Shown: positions 11,800 to 22,639 of the stretch, in pieces | How the letters are laid out: every line of letters starts with the position of its first letter | Numbering within the stretch: the first letter of the stretch is position 1 | Assembly (NCBI GenBank): GCA_000697055.1 | Contig: JNDT01001676.1 | Coordinates: 124,001-188,000, forward strand | DNA from: Saksenaea vasiformis B4078 | Taxonomy: Eukaryota; Mucoromycota; Mucoromycetes; Mucorales; Saksenaeaceae | DNA: 64,000 nt | Direction of reading: 5' to 3' | The notes under the pieces: generated by a model | Seen by the model: the letters and a program-made list of their open reading frames with translations, nothing else | Told to the model about the DNA's origin: nothing | The model's database searches: none | Position numbers and translations under genes: made by a program

Positions 11800-12805
11800 T
11801 GACAAAAGAGAAAGTCTCTTGTCCTATTTCCTGTTTAGTTACATGATCGACTACGCATAACAAGGGGCTATAGCGACAAAGTTGAGCCGTTATTACAGGA
11901 TATCCTCCCCACCCCCTTAACAACCTTATATTATAACAATAGCGTATTTTAGTTACACATGCAAATGCGGGTTATGACCTCTACTGTTTCCTTTGTACCA
12001 CGATAGGAGAGGGACGTCGTGGGACAGTCAATTTGTTGATGCAGCCGGAGAAATGCACTATGGTGTCGTGGCCACTCCCTGTGCTCGGCACTCTATGTTC
12101 ACGACAAACTTGCTTTTGCACTCGGTGCACTAATCACGATACTAATTAATATCGGGGAGAACATTTTTGACCGATCTGCCACTTCTCCCCCATTCCAAGG
12201 CAAATATCTCCGCGTTTTGTTGATAATACGGAGACTGCTCAACGTCTTTACTATTCAATGTAACGATATCTTCCTTTTTCTAACGGGAAGGTCCGAAAAT
12301 GCCACTAGCAAGATTTTGTTGACACCAGAGCTTCTGCCCTCTCTTGGAATAGCGAAACGGTCCAGTTTTCCGTGCTTTTGGGAGGAGAAAGCTGAATAAA
12401 TGGATGACTGCTGCCAAAATTGACAACATATTTGTTTTTAGATGGTGCTTAGAGGAGATCAAATGAAACGGCGATCTTTCTGGGAGGCGAGAAATCGGGC
12501 TAATTTGACCGCTACACAATATGTAACATGCTTTCGTATTCTAACTTCCGTAACCAACCTTTCAGGTAATTTGGTATAGTGCCGCTGCGTGTGAATTTCG
12601 ATACATGTAGCTTTGAAACTTCTTTGGTGCTTCTTTGCAGTTGTAAGTGGGAATCGTCGGAATGCCACTTTTCTATATTCAGGCCTGCATATGCTCTAAT
12701 TTCATATAAAGGATAGATTTGTTTATGCCGACTGTCACAAGGCTTTACAGGGACCACCAGACCTATATCTTTTGCTTCTCCGCCGGAGAGTATAATCACA
12801 AGGAT
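11800..12805 (-). pseudogene. Decayed partial copy of the HEI10-like gene and its 3' flank
   Basis: Aligns with 14370-15365, the 3' half and downstream flank of the intact HEI10-like gene. Shared landmarks: TTAGTTACATGATCGACTA, CGACAAAGTT, GATGCAGCCGGAGAA, GACA.ACTTGCTTTTGCACTC, ACTAATTAAT, GATAATACGGAG, TTGGAATAGC/TTGAAATAGC, GGGAGGCGAGA, and the CAGTTG(T/C)AAGTG stretch. On the minus strand the decayed frames still spell PISRLPER, followed in another frame by text like the HEI10 C-terminus, and HLQLQ as in the intact gene. Frameshifts and stops break it into frames at 12280-12519 and 12512-12799. The RING-encoding 5' part is missing; repeat copy B sits in its place. Orientation equals that of the intact gene, so it looks like a tandem duplicate that has decayed. 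Confidence 0.72.
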
Positions 12806-12984
12806 TCTGTAATACTAAGCCTTGCGTATAGTTGTGCGCTAGTTTTAGATTATCTGCCGTCAGCTCCAAATAATCCCTGTTTGGGAAGCTGTTATTTATA
12901 CGTGCGATATTCCTGTATCTTACGCTGGTCTTTGCATCAACTCAAGTACATGGTACTGATTCATTACCGTGGTTCATTTGATAG

Positions 12985-13345
12985 ATTTTCCCAACGTCTA
13001 ATTGGAAAATGCGTTTCAGATAGAGCGACAGGATCCGAGCTTAAAGGGACGCAAGAACGCTTCTTTCTTGTTTGGCTTTGTTTTCTCCAGAAGCGTCGCT
13101 GGTAAGGATGTTAATTCATCATACATAGAGAATTGCTCATGCGCTTTTTGTGTATCGTTTAGACTGCACCGTCCCTCTCCCGAACGACGTTAGCCCTCGC
13201 CACCAAGACAATCTCCACGTTGCCACCACCCAGATAGGGTGCGGGGCGCACCTCCACATTTGTGCGGGCTTGCCTTCGGGTAAGTAAGATGATACCCAAG
13301 CATCATTCCGTTTACTCTTGTGTCCATTGTGTGATGCCAATGCTT
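12985..13345 (+). repeat. Decayed dispersed repeat, copy B, with an open exon-like core
   Basis: Best preserved part of the dispersed repeat. Landmarks match copies A and C: GCGTTTCAGATAGAGCGACAG, AAAGGGACGCAAGAACGCTTC, a G|GTAAGG donor at about 13102, a spacer ending CGTTTAG at about 13162, then TGCACCGTCCCTCTCCCGAAC, and a G|GTAAGTAAG donor near 13279. The segment between acceptor and second donor (about 13163-13278) is open throughout and starts in phase with the upstream frame; it reads DCTVPLPNDVSPRHQDNLHV and then ATTQIGCGAHLHICAGLPSG. There is a faint look of the post-catalytic region of patatin-like lipases (LP-D then L-H-V-x-T), but this is too weak for a call. Confidence 0.5.
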
Positions 13346-13379
13346 GTACTAACGTCTGTGCACTCAACGTTGACATCGG

Positions 13380-14369
13380 TTAGTGTAAACGTCACATGTC
13401 TCACTCACTGTCTGTCATGGAAGTGAATGAAACAAACAGCCACAATATCACTCTATCGTTAGCCTCCCAATAACGCACTGACTTCTTGAGATGCGTGCGA
13501 AGGCCCGTGTAGTTCATAGTCCGTAACATTCTAAGTACCTTGACAATTCGCTCGCCTCTTTTCCATACTGTATTACGACGCTACCTTGACCTTTCCATCC
13601 GCATATGAACCTTTGAGGCTACTATTTAATGTTGTGGAAATGCGGTGCGCATATTTGTTTCAATTCGTAATGCTACGAGATTATGTTTGTTCCAGCCTGA
13701 CAACAAAAGATACATAAGATCTGTCCTATTGGTCTGGCGATCAGATGAAAGACCCTTGAAAGTAGCGATGTCTATGCTGGCTTTAGTGTCACTTGGAGCT
13801 AACGGTGCTAAAACTTAACTGGCGATGCCATCGTACAGCGACATGGAATATCATTTTATGCCTTGTTTAGTAAATATCATCATTGTCCAGAACTTAGGGA
13901 AGTATTTATTGATTTTCCCATCATTTACTCTCTTGTTTTCTTGCTACTTTTTTTTGTGGAAGTGAGAAGGCCTGTCTGGGAAGATAGCCGATAACATTAC
14001 ATGAATTAGTTGTCCCACTCCTGGCGTATCGTCCTCAGTGAGGATGTGACAAAGTCATAACTTCGAAATCCACAGCTACAGCCAGAGACTCGAAGTAAAA
14101 AGTGGGAAGGAGCACTCAATCTGGTCGAGCACGTGTTTGTGTAAACGCCTTGCATGTACCACAGTACTCAACTACTCCGTCCTGTTTATTGTAGCTGGAG
14201 TGGTCCGCACTGACTTTAATAGTATAGTTTGGTTGTAAGGGCTCATTAAATAAATCTATAGACGTCCGGCATCAGCGTCGCATCATCAAATAGTCAGACG
14301 ACGTCAATTGTAAATACAGTTGACCATTTTTTTAATCCATTAAACAGCTTCGTTGGTAAAAGAAAACGT
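13380..14369. other. Intergenic, no feature recognised
   Basis: About 1 kb between repeat copy B and the 3' flank of the HEI10-like gene. No open frame over 60 codons and no repeat partner seen in the window. Confidence 0.4.
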
Positions 14370-14884
14370 ATCTTTGTTCAACTTCCTATTTAGTTACATG
14401 ATCGACTATGCATAGCTAGGGGCAGTAGCGACAAAGTTAAGCTGTCATTACCAGGTACTGTTCCCCACCTCCTTGGAAATCTTGTGCTAAAACAATAGCC
14501 TACGTTTGTCACACGTGCGAATGTGGAATACGACTTGTACCCTTTCCTTGGTATTGTACTGGAGGAACAAGACGACGCGGAATGACTGAACTTGTCGATG
14601 CAGCCGGAGAATGCGTTACGACATTGTGACCACTCCTTGCGCTCGTCACCCTATGCTCATGACATACTTGCTTTTGCACTCCATGCACTAAAATATGACA
14701 CTAATTAATGTCTGGGATAAACAACTCTGGCCGGCTACCAGATTCATTCCCTTTTTGAAAGCGGATATCTCCAGCTATTGCTTGATAATACGGAGGCCGA
14801 TCGAAATTTTTGACACTCAACGGCACAGCAGGTTTTTGATTCTATAGGGAAGACTTGGAGACGGCACTTAAAACAAAATTGCAT
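14370..14884. repeat. 3' flank of the HEI10-like gene, shared with the decayed copy
   Basis: Non-coding, but aligns with about 11800-12320. The duplicated unit therefore ran at least 500 bp beyond the stop codon, meaning a DNA-level duplication rather than a retrocopy. Confidence 0.65.
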
Positions 14885-16010
14885 TTATACCAGAGCTAGC
14901 GTATTTCTCTCTTGAAATAGCAAGAAATCCTGTTTTTGGTGCTTTGGTGAGGAGCAAGCTGAGTACATGGATGATCGTGGGCCAAATTGACAACGCGTTT
15001 TCTCAGATGGTTGTATAAAGGGGGTTAGATGAGGCATGGGCCTTTCTGGGAGGCGAGAGATTGGGGCTGGTTCCGGTTGCTGCATAGTAGGCGTCATACC
15101 TTTGTATTTTAGCTTCTCGTATATGACCTTTTAGGCAACTTAGTATCATGTCATAGAACACATAACTTTCAATGCCTGTAACTTCTGAAACTGCTTTGAT
15201 TTCTCCTGCAGTTGCAAGTGCAAATCTTTCGAGCGCTGTTTTTCCAGCTCCTGGTCCCGCATAAGTCCTACATGTAAAAATAATTCTTTTTGTTTATGCT
15301 AGGTATCTTATGACCATCAGACCTGCAGATTTCTGCTTTTCCACTAGAAAATGGGATCCTAAGCACACCATAACAAGAAACACCGCAGATATACCTTTGA
15401 CGATCCGATTCGTGTCACATAACTTTTCCTGAAGCGTGTTGCATTTACTTTCTAAACTCTTATTCAGCAGGGACCGAAGGTGTAATTCTTGATTTGTTTG
15501 ATAGCTGTGAAATGCGATAGCGCGGCTGCAGATGTCCATGACTGTCTCGGGACTTAGGCCAGCCAGCACCAACTACATAAATTAGAGCATCATGGCGCAA
15601 TAAGAGGAGAGAACAAACCGATTTGTACTGTTCGGATGGGTTCAGTTGCGTCAATACCATGTCATCGCTATTTGAAAACGTTAAAAAAAAAGCAAGCGTG
15701 GTCCCACACCCGCAAACGTTCTTCTGAGGTAAACTGGCTCCACAAGCTGGACAGACATGTGCTTGTGAAAATGATCGGTTTGCGCATTCAAGACAGAATA
15801 TATCTAACCAGCTGCATCAAAGACAGCAAATGGAGAGTCTGTGTCACTTACGAGAACAGGAAGTGACACATGCCTAAGAAGAAAGGGTTGTTTGCAGTTG
15901 CATTTATTATTGTACCTGCTGCGGAATTTGTGTAATACCTTGGCTTCAAAGGCCAATGGTTTTCTGCACTGGATCACGTTACAGTGAATACTTGTTTCTT
16001 TTTCTGTCAT
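14885..16010 (-). CDS. HEI10/CCNB1IP1-like RING E3 ligase (meiotic crossover factor)
   Basis: Exons: 15939-16010, 15852-15873, 15619-15803, 15395-15572, 15323-15358, 15167-15267, 14885-15127; 278 residues, the usual HEI10 size. HEI10-type proteins are SUMO/ubiquitin ligases that load on the synaptonemal complex and mark crossover sites. The split RING reads C10-x4-C15, ACVTSCSHIFCLEC (residues 25-38) and CPAC (49-52). It is followed by the family hallmark LNPSEQYKS / LVLAGLSPETVMDICSRAI and AFHSYQTNQE, then a coiled coil (about 150-195) with QKLQALKVIYEKLKY, then a basic, Pro/Ser-rich tail. A further in-frame 42-nt intron may lie inside the third exon after CysGly of KNVCG; removing it gives a closer family fit. 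A decayed partial copy lies 2.6 kb away. The gene appears intact: no stop or frameshift. Confidence 0.85.
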
Positions 16011-16561
16011 CGCGTCTGATGTTCTGAGTTTTGCTCATTGAGCAAGATGGAAAATGAACTAATTAACTTATGAGGAGCGCTTGCGTCATAGTGTTTTGCT
16101 TTTTTTTTGTTGGGGGATAGTCACCCTCCTATTTATACAGAGTGACAAAAAAAAAAAAGGAAGGAAGTAGGTATCATTATGTACGGTCAGGTTGACTCAG
16201 CAAGATGTGATGACAAGAATAACCCATCTTTTCATGGGCACCGAATAAAGGTAAGGTGCCTGGCTGAAGCTTTAGGAGTGAATTTGATTGGCTGCGGAAT
16301 GTGTGGTAATGATGTCATGTTCAGCTTATGTCTGAGTAAAAGTTGGGTTTGTGTTCCCCCACATAAGTTCTCGCTTCTTTTCCCGCATATTTTCTATTCT
16401 TTAGTTTTCTCTTGCAAAAAGAACAAGCTGTTGTTTTAGATTTCACCCCACTTTTGTAATTACATCACACAAAGAGAAAACAGCCGTACTACTTGCGGAC
16501 AAGTGACAGTCATTTCAATTCTACATAACTGCACAAACGAAACTATTGAACCACGTTGAGA
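16011..16561. promoter_or_regulatory. Divergent promoter region, HEI10-like gene / protein kinase
   Basis: 551 bp between divergent starts. It contains T and A runs at 16099-16108 and 16148-16158. No recognised binding site. Confidence 0.45.
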
Positions 16562-18621
16562 ATGTCAGTTTTCAGCCAAATTAAAAACTTTATACGCAAC
16601 GGTAAAAGTTCGTCGGGTGGTGGCGACACCCTCTCTACTGTATCCCAGCGCAAAGCAAAAAAGTATGAAGCCGTTGCCCGGATTGTCGAAGAAGAAAATA
16701 TGGCCAAACAACGTCTCCCGTCTTACGAAGGACTCGATCGTTACAAACTGATCAGCAAGTTGGGAGAGTAAGTTGGAAAGTATCGACCACCGCTTTGCTC
16801 AATAACACATTATTTCTTAGTGGCGCATTCTCGAATGTTTACAAGGCAGTTGATCTGGAGAACAACGAGAAAGTGGCTGTAAAGGCTGTTCGAAAATACG
16901 AATTGAACCAGCAACAGGTAGAATACATTATCTTCATGTGATTTGTATCTAAGCACGTTATTCAAACAGAAAGCAAGTGTGTTGAAGGAAGTGCAGATTA
17001 TGCGGACTCTGAATCACCCGTCGATTGTGCAGCTGAAAACGTTCATTGAAACCAAAGAGGTGCGAATACCCTGCATTTAGTCATTGTGTACTAAAAACTT
17101 TGTGTTTCCAGTACTATTTCTTAATTCTCGAACTTTGCGAAGGCGGGGAACTTTTTCATCAAATTGTGCGATTGACCTATTTCTCCGAGGATCTTGCTCG
17201 TCATTGTGTACGACATGTTGCAGAAGGTATCCGATACCTCCATGAAGAAAAGGGCGTTGTTCATAGGTAAAAGTGTTGTAACTGCTCGATGGGAACCGGT
17301 ACTTAAGGGATGAATGAACGAATAGAGATATCAAGCCCGAAAATTTACTGTTTGAGCCTATTCCATTTATGAAACGAAAGACCCCCTTACCCCCACAACA
17401 ATCTTATGATGAGCCGAAGGAGGACGAAGGTGAATTCGTTGAAGGATTAGGAGGAGGTGGCATCGGTCGTGTCAAGATTGCCGATTTTGGACTTTCAAAG
17501 GTTGTTTGGGATTCGCACACCATGACACCTTGCGGCACGGTAGGATACACAGCACCTGAAATTGTGAAGGACGAGCGGTATTCTAAATCAGTGGACATGT
17601 GGGCTCTTGGGTGCGTGTTGTACACATTACTTTCGGGGTTCCCGCCTTTTTACGATGAGAGCATAAAAGAACTTACGGAGAAGGTGGCGCAAGGCCACTT
17701 TACATTTTTGAGCCCTTGGTGGGATACCATTTCGGACGAAGCGAAAGATCTTGTTTCACATTTACTTTGCGTTGATCCCGAAGACCGTTATACCATCGAC
17801 CAGTTTTTGAACCATCCATGGATGCTGAAGGAGGTAATTGTTTGCTTATTATTTATTTTTCACAAAATACAAATGGACGGATGTTTATACAATACCTATA
17901 GAAATCTCCTGCTAAGGAGAAAGAAGTTGTCCCTGTGGAAAAGGCGATCGAGGCGATTCCCGAAGTACCCGAAGACGATAGGGCTATTTCTGAGGCAGAG
18001 AAATTCAAGAGACAAGTACAAGAAGGTGTGCCAGAGCCTGAAGAAGAAGTTGCGAGCGAAGCAAAGGCGCAAGTGGCAGAGAGACGAAGAGATATTTTCT
18101 CTGGCATTACGTCTATGAAAGAGTGTTTCGATGTTTCGTATGCAGTTCACAGAATAACGGAAGAACGTGCACGACGAAAGAATATCCGACGCCTTCGCAA
18201 TGACAAAGATGACCGGAAATTTAATCAAACATTTGTAAATGCATTAAACAACGCAGAATCCGATACGGAGGAAGATGAACAGGCTGGCAGCTTAGAGAGT
18301 GATCTTACTGCCGACGAAACGTCATCTAGCTCACACAGCGGGAATGACGACGATCATGAACAAAGCATAGAGGCTTTGCGACGCAATCTTGATAAAACTT
18401 CGCTGAATCGCGATAAATCGAACAACATGCTACAACAACTGCAGCGCGAGCGCCTTGCACAGCGGATCAAACAACAAGAGGTTCCTGTGGAACCCAGAAG
18501 CAAACCGCGCAAGCCAAAAGCAGTTTTTGAGTTAAACATGGATAATTCTACACTGCTAGGAAGACGGAAGAACCACCCTAAAGTAGATGTTCCGCTGGTC
18601 CGGGCGTCTGCTGATATCTAA
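16562..18621 (+). CDS. CaMK-group protein kinase, Rck2/Srk1-like (MAPK-activated)
   Basis: Serine/threonine kinase; Rck2 of budding yeast and Srk1 of fission yeast act below the Hog1/Sty1 stress MAPK. Exons 16562-16767, 16821-16917, 16970-17059, 17112-17266, 17326-17833, 17902-18621; 591 residues, all phases fit. Visible motifs: glycine loop LGDGAFSNV (about 67-75), VAVK lysine 90, HRDIKPENLL (182-191), DFG (236-238), TPCGTVGYTAPEIVKDE, PFYDESIKELTEKV and LNHPWM. The insert between HRD and DFG (MKRKTPLPPQQ...GGGGIGRVKIADFG) is the signature of the Rck2/Srk1 subfamily. The long C-terminal region is acidic, with Ser-rich stretches and Lys/Arg clusters (RRKNIRRLR). I see no clear calmodulin-binding helix. 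The start codon is the ATG at 16562, since the upstream in-frame codon is TTG. Confidence 0.9.
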
Positions 18622-19230
18622 AGCCCACGCCCTCTCCTCGAGTTGCCTCATTACATGTACACTCCATATCCCCCCTCCCTTTTCTACTACCACCCTCCAT
18701 TTCCTATTCTTTTTCCCCGCTTTTCATATTCCTTTTTGGATTTATTTTCCTGCCAGTGTACTGTCTTAAACTGTTGTAAATGTGAATTGCATAGTCAAAT
18801 ACACCTGCCTCTTTTTTTTTTCATATGATTCTAACTTCAAACGGAAAATCCGTGGTGATAGTACTGTTCTTTTTTCCACGATGCTTGACCAGTAATGAAG
18901 GACATGTCTCTTCACATGGGAAGCTAGGAAGCGTACGTAGATGCATTTGTTTATCTAGGAATTACCTAGCTTTTGTTATACAAGAAACGTTTGTCATCTG
19001 ATAAGACAGTTGCTAGCCATTGAAGGAAAGGGCCTTGGCATTTGTCTTATCACTGTTTACCTTCTTGTTTCGATAGGCATTGTTCTCAATGCCCAATACC
19101 GACATCATTGGCCAGTGAAGTGGTCTGCTGCATTTTCATTGGATGAGGGATCGTGCCTTTTTTCGCTCCGGTCACGGCACAAAAAGCCACTGCGGTGCAA
19201 AAGACGAATTATACACTTCATTAAGAACGA
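18622..19230. other. Intergenic, kinase 3' flank and Rex4 upstream region
   Basis: Pyrimidine-rich just after the kinase stop (about 18640-18830), as often found in fungal 3' UTRs. No gene seen. Confidence 0.45.
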
Positions 19231-20403
19231 ATGAAATCCAATACGGCTGCTCCATCGTCTAATTGGAAGAAGCTCTTACCGGTAAGATCCTAACTTTGTT
19301 TCCTTGTGGCGATTGCTCAGTGAATACCTTTGTAGACGCTTCAATCGTCGGGAGAAAAGAGTAACAAGAAACGCAAGGCAAGCGACGTGGACAGCAAGCG
19401 CTCCAGCAACAAAAAAGCAAAAACAGAAGAAAGGTAGACGATTACAGAGTTTCGTGTTTGATTTATTTATCCATGTCTGTTAAGTGTTAAACCTGCGATA
19501 CCTGCCAAGGAAGATTTATGGTTTGGCGATGATATCAACGACGATGATCTGCGGTTAGCTTATACTTCGGCAAAAGACCTGAAGAAGCAGGAGCGCAATC
19601 GGAAGAAAGACCTCATCAAGAAAATGGATGAAGCCAAGGGCAAGGAAGCAAAGTAAGTTGTTGTGTTGGTCACCAGGCAAGACGGGTCTCCTCAATGGGC
19701 TTTTAGACTTGGAAAGTACGTCGCTATCGATTGTGAGATGGTGGGAGTGGGCCCAACCGGGGAGGAGTCAGCGCTGGCACGCGTTAGTTTGGTCAATTTT
19801 AATGGAGCAGTGCTTCTGGATACCTTTGTGAAACCACAAGAACGTGTAACAGACTACCGAACAAAAGTGAGCGGTGTCCAACCAAAGCATCTGGTGGATG
19901 GTAAGAAAGGAAAAAAATTATAGTTATCAAGGTTTTCTAATAATGAATTGCAGCTCCTACGTTCAAGGAAGTACAAGAAAATGTGGCAAATATCATTAAA
20001 GATCGAATCTTGGTTGGACATGCTGTCCATAACGATCTGCGGGTGCTTATGCTGGACCATCCAAAATTGATGATCCGTGACACACAACGCTATAAAGAAT
20101 TTAGGAAAATATGTCGTACAAGGCTACCAGCCCTGAAGATGCTGGTCCAGAAGGTACTGGAAGTTGATATCCAATCGGGAAGCCATTCTTCGGTAAGCCA
20201 AAAGCTATTTATGCTAGGAGACCATGTGTATCATCTCATGCTATGGATTACAGGTGGAAGATGCGCGATTTACAATGATGTTATACCGGAAAGTGAAGGC
20301 TGAGTGGGAAAGGGAATTTGGTGCGCATTCTGGTCTGCAAATGAAAAAGTTGACGACAAAGGAAAAGAAAAGAAAGTATAAAACCACTACCAAGGCAGAC
20401 TGA
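19231..20403 (+). CDS. REX4: RNA exonuclease Rex4 (DEDDh family)
   Basis: 3'-5' exonuclease linked to pre-rRNA processing in the nucleolus. Exons 19231-19281, 19336-19433, 19485-19652, 19707-19900, 19954-20192, 20254-20403; 299 residues, typical for Rex4. The N-terminus is lysine-rich (nuclear/nucleolar signal, [15 protein letters not shown]). The exonuclease domain shows Exo[13 protein letters not shown], the conserved [16 protein letters not shown], Exo[17 protein letters not shown] and Exo[18 protein letters not shown], giving the D-E-D-D-h set. The C-terminus is again basic. For exon 4 an acceptor at 19676 is also in frame but would leave a 23-nt intron; 19706 gives 54 nt and [11 protein letters not shown] poly(A) signal AATAAA lies at 20514-20519. 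Confidence 0.93.
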
Positions 20404-20958
20404 TGACGAGAAAAGAGCATCTATTGTGTGTCTAGCATAATACAAAAAAGAAAAAAAGCGATTGCTAAAAACAGCATTTCAGGGAACATACGTTAATCAT
20501 CATAATAAAGCTTGTCATTTAATGATAGGAGTGTTATGAACAATTATTGTTCATCTTGGAAAATTTACCTAGGAATAGAAGTATTTTCTTTGCATCCAAC
20601 ACAGCAAATACAACTAACGTATATCTGAACTAACTCGGGAACTCCGGTACTGACGCGACTCAGTGTAATATAAATATCACCATGTAGTGTAGTCTCGATC
20701 TCTTGTTCTGATTCCAGAATAAACTCCATCTACAGTTCAGTTCCACTGTTTTCCTCGTTCTCCAGCTTTTATCTCGCTCTCACGACTACACGACTCTCTC
20801 ACCAGTAAAGACATATCGATACGTGTGCAGTGGGAAATGATCATCACTCCATACAGAACAATCATCATGAATGTGATCGATAGGATCAGCATCAATGTAT
20901 TCAACATGCTGGACATTGCTTTCGACAGGGTCAACGTTAAATCGATCGTTGGTTTCAG
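20404..20958. other. Intergenic between convergent genes
   Basis: Rex4 (plus) and the C2H2 gene (minus) converge here. A frame on the minus strand (20786-20971) continues with acidic text (FNVDPVESNVQHVEYIDADP) in a frame shifted from the C2H2 gene's last exon, so the real end of that gene may lie further down. Confidence 0.4.
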
Positions 20959-21410
20959 TCATGGACTCCAATGATGCGGATATATATCATAGTCAGCAAT
21001 AATTTCATTAGGACAAGATTGAACATTTTTGTTGCCGAGTTCCTCTTGAGATTGAGGGTTTACACTACAACAAATACAAAATATCGTTTTTTAGGTCACA
21101 AATACGGAGACAGGGGGGAGGACGCGCGTTACCTTGTCCCGATGTACTTCTGATCAATACGTTTTGCGATTTCTTCTAGGTTTTCCAGGAAATCCGGGCA
21201 GCAGGAACACGAATATAAGACACCAGAAGCATCTTGTTTTACGTCGACAAAGTCATAACAATCGGATGACGGTGGTCGTCCTCGTTTGCCTGAAGGCAAT
21301 CGATAGTTGTGGATTGAATTCAAATGCGTACGTAACTTTGATTTTCTGGAGAAGCTTTCTTGTCCACATATATGACAAGCAAATTCGATGAAGGCTTTTA
21401 GTTTTGACAT
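20959..21410 (-). CDS. Small C2H2 zinc-finger / AT-hook protein
   Basis: Two-exon model, 21133-21410 and 20959-21064, about 127 residues. One classical C2H2 finger is visible (CHICGQESFSRKSKLRTH-x3-IH, about residues 13-34). Right after it comes an AT-hook-like SGKRGRPPSS (about 40-49), then CSCCPDFLENLEEIAKRI. Such short finger-plus-hook proteins with an HLNSIHNYRLP-type linker are, as I recall, frequent and multicopy in Mucorales and sometimes tied to mobile elements, but I cannot verify that here. The 3' end is uncertain: acidic coding-like text continues past the modelled stop in another frame (20786-20958), which would need a further intron or means decay. Probably nuclear and DNA-binding by its motifs. 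Confidence 0.5.
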
Positions 21411-22635
21411 GGAAGCAAGAACCGGAGGATTCGCACAGTAGCATCTACTCGACTTCCGGAAGTTCCGAGAGACACGATGATCCTCCACGGTAAAAACGCA
21501 ACAAAAAAAAATGTTGAGATCTGTAAAAGGACAATAAGAGAAAAAAGAAAAAACATAAAATGAATGAAAGCCGGGACTTCTCTCCAAAAGTCCCCGGGAA
21601 ACCTTTTATGCGGAGACCTTCCTTCAAAAAGTCCCTATAATAGTCGCGGCTTGTTGGTACCTACTTTTTGTAAGATAATTATAAGATAGATAAGTTATAA
21701 AAACGCGTTTTGACACGCTTTGGTGCTCTCTACAGCTAAAATAAAATAAAAAAAAAAGGCTAAACGTAAAGCTCAGCGAAAAGGGGGGTGGGAACACTGT
21801 TTTTTTTCTTCGTTTTTTCCCATTTACTGTGAGCGTGATTTTTGAAAGTCAGCAATCGGTGCATGTAACACATAACAATATGCCGCACAGACGTGATCAT
21901 CATCATCCAGTAAAAGCTCATCTCTATATCTTCTGTTTTCACTTTCTGTATCTAACAAACGCGAAAAAAAAAGGTGTAAAAAAGAAAAAAAAACGCGAAG
22001 TCACAAATGAAAAAATCGAACAAAACGAAAAAAAAAAAAAGGAAAAAGAGATTTGTTGTTTTTCCTTTCTCCATTATTGCTGCGCAAACAAAGGTAAGAT
22101 CTGACATGAACAAACAAAAACATCTTTATTAATAATCTTCTTTTAAATGCACTGCGGTGAATGAGAAATGACTCCTTTGGTTGGTACAAGAAACTTCCTT
22201 TGGTGCAAGCAACTTCCTCCGCAAAGGCAACTTGGCTCCGGTACAAGCAACTCCCTCTGGTGTTATTTCCCTGATTCAAAAAAAATGGCAAAATAATAAC
22301 ATTGATTCTGGGCGTACCCGGAAATGCACAGGTACGTTTCACACTGTTTTACACAAAAATGACAACTACTAACTAATTTCATCATTCAGCCTTATTTTCT
22401 TTTACCCGGGTTTCTTCCATTTTCCTGGGAAAGAAAATAATTCATATCGTTGAGACTATCCTCTTGAAGGTTGCTTTCCGGGTTGATCCCTGGCTGTATA
22501 TTTGATTCAAACTTCCAAATGTGAAGTCGGTGGGATTACTTGAGCCACTTTTGGTCGGGAATCACCACTATTTGTTGAATCTTTTCTTTCTCGATGATTG
22601 TCAAGGTTCTCCAATGCAGTGTAAACGCACACACA
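21411..22635. other. Intergenic with homopolymer runs
   Basis: Many A runs (21740-21760, 21965-21998, 22029-22045). A short imperfect repeat of GGTNCAAG(C/A)AACTNCCT occurs three times at about 22180-22260. No gene seen. Confidence 0.45.
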
Positions 22636-22639
22636 CACG

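Noticed and set aside
13163..13278. Patatin-like lipase exon in repeat copy B
   Set aside because: The likeness is limited to an LP-D and L-H-V-x-T pattern; no catalytic GxSxG or DGG is present.
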